A stretch of 64,000 nt of DNA from Spirochaetales bacterium. GTDB lineage: Bacteria; Spirochaetota; Spirochaetia; Treponematales; UBA12059. Below the pieces are notes generated by a model, which searched no databases, had not been told where the DNA came from, and worked only from the letters and a program-made list of their open reading frames with translations. Below, piece after piece: positions 1-6,720 of the stretch (the stretch's first letter is position 1; every line of letters starts with the position of its first letter). The position numbers and the translations under genes are program-made. Location of the stretch: NCBI GenBank assembly GCA_016928955.1, contig JAFGJV010000039.1:1-64000 (forward strand), given 5' to 3'.

Positions 1-35
1 AAAAAAGGCAGGGGTGCCTCGTTGGCCCCCCTGCC
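1..35 (-). terminator. Intrinsic terminator, minus strand
   Basis: An 8-bp perfect stem (GGCAGGGG at 7-14 with CCCCTGCC at 28-35) is followed, when read on the minus strand, by a run of six U. It would stop leftward transcription coming from the response-regulator gene at 103-828. Confidence 0.75.
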
Positions 36-61
36 TCCCTTAAGTCGGCTTTTTCAGTGGC

Positions 62-88
62 CCCGCTCTCAGCGGGCAGCCTTTTTTT
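62..88 (+). terminator. Possible plus-strand terminator
   Basis: A stem CCCGCT/AGCGGG (62-67 with 71-76, loop of three) is followed after five bases by seven T (82-88). It is oriented for a plus-strand gene ending left of the window, and faces the minus-strand terminator. The 5-nt gap between stem and T-run makes it weaker than a textbook case. Confidence 0.45.
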
Positions 89-102
89 ATCGCCGTCAGG
101 CC

Positions 103-828
103 TCAGGTCTCCATGAAGGCCAGTACCACAAAGCCGGTGGCCCGGCCGTCGTCGTCGCGGAACGCGCTGACCTCAAGCGTTGCCCTGGCGTCGCTGGATT
201 TGAAGGCAAGCGTCTTCTTGGCCACGCCGCCTTTCAGGGACCCGGCCTCCGCCAGCAGGTCCGTGACCACGGCCGGCTCCGCGAACAGGATATGCAGGGC
301 CGTGCCCACGCGGCCGTCTCCGGCGCCGGGTACGTTCCCCTTGGCGGCGTCGTTGGAAAAACTGATGCGGCCGTAGGCGTCGGTCAGGAACACAGGCCGC
401 GGAAAGCGCGACAGGGCGTTTTTGTACCAGTCGTCATTCCCGCGCTCCCGGTATTCACGGGACCGTCGCAAGGCCAACTCCAGCGTTGTGCGCAGGGTCT
501 TTTCGTCGTAGGGCTTGACCAGGTAGCCGTAAGCCCGGGTGCCCAGGGCCCGGGACAAGGTTTCGTCGTCGGAATAGGCGGACAGGAAGATAAAGGGCAC
601 GTCGAACTCGCCGCCGACCATGTACGCGGTCTCTATGCCGTCCTGGAAACCCTTCAGGCGTATGTCCATAAGGATCAGGTCCGGTTTGTGGACGACTATG
701 GCCTCGGGTACGTCTTCACCCCGTTTGAGAACCTCAGGCACGCTGTAGCCGAGCCGCTCCAGGGTTTCCCTGAGCTCCATGCCCGCCAACGCCTCGTCCT
801 CCACTATCAAAATCACCGCTTGGGCCAT
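103..828 (-). CDS. Response regulator, REC plus PAS domains
   Basis: A 241-residue two-domain signalling protein. Residues 1-120 form a receiver domain: acidic pocket near residues 10-11 (VEDE), phosphoacceptor Asp55 in LILMDIRL, switch Ser83 in FLSAYS and Lys105 in YLVKPYD. Residues about 128-240 look like a PAS sensor domain (RPVFLTDAYGRISFSN and a C-terminal strand GFVVLAF). There is no DNA-binding, HD-GYP or GGDEF output, so the PAS domain is probably the interaction module. The start at 828 is chosen over an upstream in-frame start (858) because AGGAGGGG precedes it. No sensor kinase lies next to it; the nearest, at 37948-39699, is far away, so the partner is unknown. Confidence 0.85.
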   Translation of the reverse strand: MAQAVILIVEDEALAGMELRETLERLGYSVPEVLKRGEDVPEAIVVHKPDLILMDIRLKGFQDGIETAYMVGGEFDVPFIFLSAYSDDETLSRALGTRAYGYLVKPYDEKTLRTTLELALRRSREYRERGNDDWYKNALSRFPRPVFLTDAYGRISFSNDAAKGNVPGAGDGRVGTALHILFAEPAVVTDLLAEAGSLKGGVAKKTLAFKSSDARATLEVSAFRDDDGRATGFVVLAFMET

Positions 829-907
829 ACGCCCCTCCTGGTCACAGACCGCCCTCAAGGAGCATCAAGACAGCTCCACCGGGCACAAATAAGCTTATAT
901 GTTCAAG

Positions 908-937
908 ATTGTATCCCGTTTTTGTCGAAACCTACAA
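908..937 (-). promoter_or_regulatory. Promoter of the response regulator
   Basis: On the minus strand TTGTAG (932-937), an 18-bp spacer and TACAAT (908-913) make a good sigma-70-like promoter. The predicted leader is about 70 nt and contains the 10-bp palindrome ATAAGCTTAT (889-898), a possible operator. Confidence 0.55.
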
Positions 938-1031
938 GCAGATTTCGGTAACACGCGCCGGCTCGGACGGCCAGCATTTGCCGGTAGACCGTCCGAAATC
1001 GGCTAGCTGCGTTCCACCCACAGCGCGGACC

Positions 1032-1739
1032 TCAATAGTGGAACAGTTTTTTCAGCGTGGTGTTCCTGGCTAGGCGAAGATGGGCATAAAACAGGAAGCC
1101 TGCCACGGGTATCAGGGTGGACGCGGTTATGGACGACCAGAACAGGTTCAGTATGCCGTCCCGGTACAGGTCGATCGCGCCTTCTACCACCAGGCAGATG
1201 GCGGCCGCAGCCACAAAGGCATAGGCCAGCACATTGAGCCCGCGTATTTTTGACGCCTTGGCCGCCAGTATGGTTCCCAGTACCCCAAGCTCCACGGCGG
1301 CCGCTATGGGCGCTCCCAAGGTGAGGGACCAGGCAAGGGAACCGTTGATGGCGTCCAGGGCCACCAGAAAGCCAAACGGTGCCAGTGCCGACACCGCTAT
1401 GCCAAGGGCCGGCTTGCGCGTCGCCATCAGCGTGGGACATATCAGCCACCAGATAAAGCCCAGGGCCACCAGGGGATACAGCGACCACGCGATACCCGCC
1501 CCCATGATCAGGTCCAGTACCACCAGCGTGAGCGCGGCTATAGCCAGCGACACCGACAGGACCTCGGCGGCAACCTGCCGCCGCTGCCGGTTCTCGCCGG
1601 CGCCGTCCGCGGGAACAGGCACCGGGCCCGGGGCCCCGGCCCGGCCGGCGGCGTCCTTGTCGCCCAAAACCGCCCCGCACAGGGGACAACGCTCCGTACC
1701 CTCTGCAAGCTCAACTCCGCATTGATCGCAACGTACCAC
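1032..1739 (-). CDS. Zinc-ribbon multi-pass membrane protein (DUF6320-like)
   Basis: A 235-residue protein that begins with a treble-clef zinc ribbon (RCDQCGVEL then ERCPLCG, two CxxC pairs) followed by a Pro/Gly linker and about six hydrophobic segments. The GTG at 1739 is preferred over the start at 1766 because GGAGG sits 6 nt upstream of it and the zinc ribbon then starts at once. It resembles the DUF6320 family, which I recall as co-occurring with alcohol-acetyltransferase-like proteins; the adjacent upstream gene at 1821-3152 is such a protein, which supports the match. Function is not known. It may anchor or serve the acyltransferase at the membrane. Confidence 0.7.
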   Translation of the reverse strand: MVRCDQCGVELAEGTERCPLCGAVLGDKDAAGRAGAPGPVPVPADGAGENRQRRQVAAEVLSVSLAIAALTLVVLDLIMGAGIAWSLYPLVALGFIWWLICPTLMATRKPALGIAVSALAPFGFLVALDAINGSLAWSLTLGAPIAAAVELGVLGTILAAKASKIRGLNVLAYAFVAAAAICLVVEGAIDLYRDGILNLFWSSITASTLIPVAGFLFYAHLRLARNTTLKKLFHY

Positions 1740-1820
1740 GGCAGTCCTCCACATCATGGCGTCCACGGACGCATGTTCCCGCGTTCACCCGCCGGCCATG
1801 GCCGGGCAAATCGCCGGGAT

Positions 1821-3152
1821 TCACATATTCGACGATACCTCGACCCGGAGGCCGAGCGCCACAAGCCGCTTAAAAAACAGCCGCTCCAGTTCCCTGGACT
1901 GGGCCTGGCTCCCGAACGCGATATGCGTCTTGCCCTTCCAGGTACACAGCGCCGCGAAGGTCTTGAGCGTCGAGCTTGGCGCACCCAGAAAGTCAAAGCG
2001 CTCGAGATGGGGAGCTAGTTCCTCCGGCATCTGTATGGTGCCCAGGTTGGACAGGATGCCCGATATGAGCCCCTCGCCAAGGGCCACGTACAGGATCTTG
2101 GCAAAGAAATTCTTGATGAACAGGGGAATGAGCCTGACGACCAGCTTGCGTCCTCCGCCGGCGTTCCGCGATATCTGGGTGGCAATGCGCCGCTCGTCGT
2201 TTTCTATGCCCATATAGTGATGTACATAGGCCGCCAGCTCATCCAGGGTCCAGGTTCCCAGGCGGGTGTCTATGGTGGGCAGGACAAAAAGGCTGAAATT
2301 CCGCAGGCTCTTGGTCTTGTAGAAGCGCCTGAGATTGACCGGAACTTCGAGCGACACGTAGGGCGACAGCCGCCTAGCTCCGGCTTGCACCTGGACGGTC
2401 CGCAGCTCAATCAGCGAATCGAGGTACACGGCGGTCAGGAACTCGGTTACGGATACCTTGCGCGCCTTGGCCAGGGCCACAAGATCATCGGCCACCACGA
2501 TGCCCGTTATGGCCCGGCACTGGCCCACGGGCAGGAGCTTGGACGATAGATGGTAGGCCCTGGGCAGGGGACCGGGTATGGGTATGCGCGGCTTATAGAA
2601 CCTGTGGTAGGCGTCCTCATACTCCTCCGGATCCGGAGGGGCGGACACGTCGCAGGTGGGACTAGGCGGCGTGGCCACGATACCACGTTCCTTGAAATAC
2701 TCGATCAGGGTGGCCGTCAGAAAACAGCCGCCGCCGGCCCCGTCGGCCAGGATGTGGCTGAATTCGAAGGCTATACGGGCGCCCGCCACACGGACCCGGA
2801 GGAGGGGCGCGCCGCGTTTGTGCATGTTGTAGCCCATGCACGGCCAGCCGAGATCGCTCACGGCCTTGATAGGTTCTTTCAACGGCTGGAAGTAGTACCA
2901 GAAAAACCCGCGCCTGAGCTCGACCATGTAGTAGGGAAAGCGCTTGGCCACCCGTTCCAGGGCGGTGTTCAGGTCGTCCAGCCTGACCGGGTGGTCCAGG
3001 GTCACGGCCATGCGGAACAGGCTGGTGTTGCGGACGTTGCTGATGGCCGGCATGATGATGGCGGCGTTGTCCAGCTGATACCACTCGCCGGTTTCGTCCC
3101 GGAAACCGGTCCGGGCGTGCTTAACGTTTATCTCGTCGTGCGTCATCCTCAT
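1821..3152 (-). CDS. Alcohol acetyltransferase-like (BAHD/condensation fold) acyltransferase
   Basis: A 443-residue CoA- or carrier-dependent acyltransferase of the condensation-domain/BAHD superfamily. The catalytic HxxxD motif is visible as SHILADG, His133 and Asp137. The C-terminal half has the expected GTIQMPEE and late strand around GKTHIAFGS. Start at 3152 is chosen because GAGG lies 6 nt upstream; the upstream extension to 3275 runs through the preceding intergenic region. It is followed by the zinc-ribbon membrane protein, probably co-transcribed. Likely reaction: transfer of an acyl group to an alcohol or lipid hydroxyl; donor and acceptor cannot be read from sequence. Confidence 0.75.
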   Translation of the reverse strand: MRMTHDEINVKHARTGFRDETGEWYQLDNAAIIMPAISNVRNTSLFRMAVTLDHPVRLDDLNTALERVAKRFPYYMVELRRGFFWYYFQPLKEPIKAVSDLGWPCMGYNMHKRGAPLLRVRVAGARIAFEFSHILADGAGGGCFLTATLIEYFKERGIVATPPSPTCDVSAPPDPEEYEDAYHRFYKPRIPIPGPLPRAYHLSSKLLPVGQCRAITGIVVADDLVALAKARKVSVTEFLTAVYLDSLIELRTVQVQAGARRLSPYVSLEVPVNLRRFYKTKSLRNFSLFVLPTIDTRLGTWTLDELAAYVHHYMGIENDERRIATQISRNAGGGRKLVVRLIPLFIKNFFAKILYVALGEGLISGILSNLGTIQMPEELAPHLERFDFLGAPSSTLKTFAALCTWKGKTHIAFGSQAQSRELERLFFKRLVALGLRVEVSSNM

Positions 3153-3234
3153 CAAAGACCTCGCGGAGGGCCGCCGGTTGCACGCCGGCGTAAAATTCCT
3201 GGCCCGGAACGACGCCGCTCGCCCCGCCTGGCCA

Positions 3235-3942
3235 TCAGAGTACCCCAATATACTTGAACAGGGGCGCAAGCGCAACGATGACGACCAGGGCCGGCAGGAA
3301 GTCGCCCGTGCGTATCTTTTTGAGGCCCAGCAGGTTAATGCCTATCATGACCACCAGGGCTCCGCCCACGGCCGACAATTCCGTGATCAGCTCCTGGCTG
3401 ACCAGGGGAGCGACCCACACGGACAACAGGGTCAGGGCGCCCTGGTACACCAGCACGGAGAGGGCGGAAAAGCCCACGCCCACGCCCATGGTGCCCGCAA
3501 AGATGATGGCTATGAAGGCGTCCATGACGCTTTTGGCCAACAGCAGCGTATAGTCGCCCTCCACCCCCGCCTTGAACGAGCCGACCAGGGCCATGGCCCC
3601 CACGCAGAACAGCACGGACGCGTTGAGGAAGCCGTACGCAAAGGTACCGCCGTCGTTGGCCGCGCCCTTGCGGGCAAAGCGGCGCCTCAAGGCTTCCCCG
3701 AGCCGCTCTATGGCTCCCTCTATGTCCAGGGCGGTGCCCGCAAGCCCACCGGCGATCAGAGCTATGGCCATGGCCAGCACATGCCCGGTTTTTAAGGCCA
3801 TGGACAGGCCTATGACCAGGGACAGCACCCCGGTGGCGTTGAACACGGCGTCGCGGGCTCGGTCCTTGAACAGTTTCCCGAAGGCCAAACCTATAACCGT
3901 GCCGATTATTATAGCGGCCGCGTTGATTAGCGTAGCGAGCAT
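3235..3942 (-). CDS. DUF554 family membrane protein
   Basis: A 235-residue, seven-helix-like integral membrane protein matching the DUF554 (YdfK/YqgA) family, seen in the opening MLATLINAAAIIIGTVIG, the TGVLSLVIGLSMAL helix and the closing LPALVVIVALAPLF. These are small, widespread possible transporters of unknown substrate. The start is preceded by a GGGGGATGG stretch. It reads toward the acyltransferase with an 80-nt gap and may be in the same transcript. Confidence 0.85.
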   Translation of the reverse strand: MLATLINAAAIIIGTVIGLAFGKLFKDRARDAVFNATGVLSLVIGLSMALKTGHVLAMAIALIAGGLAGTALDIEGAIERLGEALRRRFARKGAANDGGTFAYGFLNASVLFCVGAMALVGSFKAGVEGDYTLLLAKSVMDAFIAIIFAGTMGVGVGFSALSVLVYQGALTLLSVWVAPLVSQELITELSAVGGALVVMIGINLLGLKKIRTGDFLPALVVIVALAPLFKYIGVL

Positions 3943-3978
3943 CGATCCATCCCCCGTGGCGGCCAGAGTGCCTTTGGC

Positions 3979-4005
3979 TTGACCGGTACCGAAGGATTAT
4001 ATACT
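3979..4005 (+). promoter_or_regulatory. Promoter of the Cys-rich protein
   Basis: TTGACC (3979-3984) and TATACT (4000-4005), spacer 15 bp. The predicted transcript starts near 4012, downstream of the ATG at 4006, so translation must begin at the ATG at 4030, which has GGAG in front. Confidence 0.5.
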
Positions 4006-4029
4006 ATGCTGAGCGGAAAGGCGGAGACG

Positions 4030-4359
4030 ATGAAGGAAGCAGTGCGCCCGGATACAAACCTCGTTGTGGACGAAGCGTCGACCGAGGGCAAGATCTATTG
4101 CGCCAACTGCATTCACTGCAAGCTCGTACCCGCCCCAGCCGGCCAAGGCCGCTACTACCTGCGCGTCCGCTGCGACGCCGGCAAATGGACCAAAAAATCG
4201 GGTGAGGAAAAGCTGTACAAGTATTTTACCGTGGCCCGCCGTAGCATAGAGCATTGTGATAGCTATGAGGACATGGGTGAAGGCCCGGAATTCCTCAAGG
4301 ACCTGCGCCAGACCCTCCCCGCGGCCGACGAAGTCTACACGTCCCCTGACCGATCCTGA
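4030..4359 (+). CDS. Small cysteine-rich protein of unknown function
   Basis: A 109-residue soluble protein with a compact CxxCxxC cluster (Cys24, Cys27, Cys30; CANCIHC) plus Cys48 and Cys76, spacing that suggests a zinc or Fe-S site. The middle is basic (residues 50-75), the tail acidic. I do not recognise the family. The start at 4030 is fixed by the promoter at 4000-4005 and by GGAG 6 nt upstream. The HD-domain gene starts 40 nt later on the same strand, so the two are probably co-expressed. Confidence 0.7.
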   Translation: MKEAVRPDTNLVVDEASTEGKIYCANCIHCKLVPAPAGQGRYYLRVRCDAGKWTKKSGEEKLYKYFTVARRSIEHCDSYEDMGEGPEFLKDLRQTLPAADEVYTSPDRS

Positions 4360-4399
4360 CCCATACCGCGTCACTTCCGCGGGTGCCGAAAGGTATGCC

Positions 4400-5425
4400 A
4401 TGGTATGCTCGTTCAGCGCCCTGGACGACTATTTCAGCGTCCCTCGCGCGCCCGTCGTCTTTTCCTGGTTTGACGGGGGCATGGTCGAGCTTGCACGTTC
4501 CCACGGCAACCTGAGCTACCCCGGCCTGCCTTACGCTGACGCATCCGACGACAGCGCTGAACCCCGCATCCGCTACGTGTGTTCGGACGGGGACTGGAAG
4601 CCCGCCTACCGGCCCCTGGGCCTGATCCATGATGCCGACCGCAAGCTCTACCGGGCCACGGGAGGCGTGTATGAGGCCCTCCGCGAGCCCAAGCCGTCGC
4701 CCGCCCCCGCCGAACCCGCCCAGATCCTGTTCGAGGCGGCCGTGCTTGCTTCCCGCTACGACTTCCAGCCGGATACCGACGGAGCCCAAGTTCCCGCCCT
4801 GGCCGATCCAGCCTGGCAGAGGGACCTCTTAGACCTGATCGTTACCGGACGCCGGCCGGAGCGTGGCCTGGAACTGCTCCGGGAATCCGGGTTCCTGGGC
4901 CGCTACTGGCCGGAACTTGCCTCACTGGCCGGGGTGGACCACGTCAAGGACTACCATCCCGAGGGCGACGTCTGGCGGCACACCATGGAAACCTTCAGCC
5001 ACCGCAAGGAACCGGGCCTGGTCCTGTCGCTTGCCCTGCTCCTGCACGACAGCGGCAAGCCTGACGCCGTGGCCAACGAGGGACGCCGCTTTGACCGCCA
5101 CTCTGAACTGGGTGAGCGCACGGCCAAGAGCTTCCTGGGGCGCCTGGGGTATCCGCCCGCCATCGTGGACCAGGTGGCCTTCCTGGTCCGCTACCACATG
5201 CTGCCCTCCGCCCTGCCTCGCATACCGCCGTCCGCCATGGAGGGCGTGCTTGACCATGCCGGCTTTCCCACCCTGCTCGAGCTGTACCGCTGCGACGAGT
5301 TGTCGACATTCCGCGGACCGGACGGCTATTATGAGGCTTGCGCCGCGTACAAAGCCTATCTCAAGAACAGGAAAAACCGCTTCCGGAACTCGGACGGCAA
5401 AAAGCGGCCCGTGGCCAGGGACTAA
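4400..5425 (+). CDS. HD-domain phosphohydrolase-like protein related to tRNA nucleotidyltransferases
   Basis: A 341-residue protein. The C-terminal half is an HD domain (DYHPEGDVWRHTMETF, then LLLHDSGKP with the metal-binding His-Asp pair, then DRHSELGERTAKSFLGRLG). The lead-in WPELASLAGVDH is typical of the HD half of CCA-adding and poly(A) polymerase enzymes, but the N-terminal 130 residues carry no GS/DxD nucleotidyltransferase motif, so this is an HD-only relative. The start at 4400 has GAAAGG 7 nt upstream; the in-frame ATG at 4256 lies inside the previous gene. Likely a phosphohydrolase on a nucleotide or RNA end; substrate unknown. Confidence 0.75.
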   Translation: MVCSFSALDDYFSVPRAPVVFSWFDGGMVELARSHGNLSYPGLPYADASDDSAEPRIRYVCSDGDWKPAYRPLGLIHDADRKLYRATGGVYEALREPKPSPAPAEPAQILFEAAVLASRYDFQPDTDGAQVPALADPAWQRDLLDLIVTGRRPERGLELLRESGFLGRYWPELASLAGVDHVKDYHPEGDVWRHTMETFSHRKEPGLVLSLALLLHDSGKPDAVANEGRRFDRHSELGERTAKSFLGRLGYPPAIVDQVAFLVRYHMLPSALPRIPPSAMEGVLDHAGFPTLLELYRCDELSTFRGPDGYYEACAAYKAYLKNRKNRFRNSDGKKRPVARD

Positions 5426-5455
5426 CAGCCTTGGCATTTGTCAGAACCCTACTAT

Positions 5456-5505
5456 TGGAGGCAGCCATGAACCCGTCAACTGGAGGCAGCCATGAACCCG
5501 TCAAC
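5456..5505 (+). repeat. Perfect 25-bp tandem duplication over an RBS and start codon
   Basis: Bases 5456-5480 are repeated exactly at 5481-5505. Each copy holds the Shine-Dalgarno TGGAGG, the ATG and the first codons (Met-Asn-Pro-Ser-Thr). Because 25 is not a multiple of three, the first ATG (5467) opens a different frame that runs to 5631, while the second ATG (5492) opens the amidohydrolase frame. Confidence 0.95.
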
Positions 5506-6664
5506 GCTCGCGACCCTCACCGAACGCGCCACCCTGCACCGGCGGGCTCTGCATTGCATGCCCGAACTCGGACTGGACCTGCCCCGCAGCCTGGACTACG
5601 TCCGCACGGCCCTCGCGGCGGCCGGCCTTGAGCCCCGCGACTGCGGTCCGGGACTAAGCTGTGATGTGGGCGACGCCGGACCCCTGGTGGCCATCCGCGC
5701 CGATCTGGACGCCTTGCCCGTGGCCGAGGAAACCGGGCTTTCCTTTGCCAGCGACACGCCCGGCAGGATGCACGCCTGCGGCCATGACGCCCACGGCGGG
5801 GCCCTGTTGGCAGCGGCCGAGCAGTTGGCCAAGACGCCGCCCTCTGGCTACCGTGTCCGGCTGATTTTCCAGCCCGGCGAGGAGGGAGCCTTTGGCGCGG
5901 TCAAAATGATAGATGCCGGCTGTCTGGACGGCGTTTCGGCCATCGTCGGCGGCCATGTGGGCGATCTGTCCGAGGAGCTGGCTCCGGGCCAGGCCGGCTT
6001 CCTGCCCGGACCCATGATGGCGGCCAGCGACCGGTTCTCCGGTACCTTTGTCGGTTCCGGCGGCCACGGCTCGGCGCCGCACCAGACCCTGGATCCCATA
6101 GCCGCGCTTGCCCAGTTCATCCAGGCTGTGTACGCCTTCCGCTCCCGGAGGCCGGACCAGCGCAAGCCCTTTGTGCTCAGCGTGTGTCAGGTGAGCGCGG
6201 GATCCGCGTTCAACGTCATACCCGGCAGCGCCGAATTCAAGGGCACGGCCCGTACCCTGGAACCGGCGGAGCGGGACTTGGCCAGGGCAGGCCTTGAGGC
6301 CGCTTGCTCGGGAGCCGCCTTGGCCTGCGGCCTGGAGGGTCGTTTTGAGTGGATAGACGGCTATCCGCCCCTGGCCAACCACCCGGAAGCCACCCGGCTG
6401 TCCATGAAGGCCGCGGAAGACGCGCTCGGACCGGGACGCGTGGTGGAATTGACCGTGCCGAGCATGGGCGGCGAGGATTTTTCCTATTACCTCATGAAGG
6501 TGCCTGGCTGTTTTTGGTTCCTCAACACCCAGGCGCCTGAGAGCGGCATCACCCACCCCAACCACCATCCCCGCTTTGACGTGGACGAGCGCTGGTTGGG
6601 GTCGCTGGCGGCCGTCAATCTGGCCGCGGCTGAAGCCCTGGCGCTCAAATTCGGCCGGACATAG
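5492..6664 (+). CDS. M20-family amidohydrolase (N-acyl amino acid or aminoacylase type)
   Basis: A 390-residue cytosolic metal-dependent hydrolase of the M20/peptidase D family. Visible signatures are the N-terminal RRALHCMPELGLDLP, the Asp ligand in AIRADLDALPV, the HACGHDAH motif near residue 93, the catalytic Glu pair in QPGEEG and a late His ligand in THPNHHPRF. Length fits amidohydrolases that cleave N-acetyl or N-acyl amino acids. The start is the second copy of a perfect 25-bp tandem duplication carrying the RBS; the first copy gives a competing out-of-frame start 25 nt upstream. It is 66 nt downstream of the HD gene. Confidence 0.9.
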   Translation: MNPSTLATLTERATLHRRALHCMPELGLDLPRSLDYVRTALAAAGLEPRDCGPGLSCDVGDAGPLVAIRADLDALPVAEETGLSFASDTPGRMHACGHDAHGGALLAAAEQLAKTPPSGYRVRLIFQPGEEGAFGAVKMIDAGCLDGVSAIVGGHVGDLSEELAPGQAGFLPGPMMAASDRFSGTFVGSGGHGSAPHQTLDPIAALAQFIQAVYAFRSRRPDQRKPFVLSVCQVSAGSAFNVIPGSAEFKGTARTLEPAERDLARAGLEAACSGAALACGLEGRFEWIDGYPPLANHPEATRLSMKAAEDALGPGRVVELTVPSMGGEDFSYYLMKVPGCFWFLNTQAPESGITHPNHHPRFDVDERWLGSLAAVNLAAAEALALKFGRT

Positions 6665-6685
6665 CGATTATGAGGGGCGGCCGTC

Positions 6686-6714
6686 TTTTCAACGCAAGCG
6701 CTGGCCATTATCAT
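6686..6714 (+). promoter_or_regulatory. Promoter giving a leaderless transcript
   Basis: TTTTCA (6686-6691), a 17-bp spacer and TATCAT (6709-6714), then only six bases to the ATG at 6721. No Shine-Dalgarno sequence is present in front of that ATG. Confidence 0.55.
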
Positions 6715-6720
6715 TAAGCC

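Noticed and set aside
5338-5631. A plus-strand frame containing the first duplicated ATG
   Set aside because: The peptide beyond the duplicated start is Arg/Pro/His-rich and overlaps the amidohydrolase; treated as a decoy from the duplication, not a gene.
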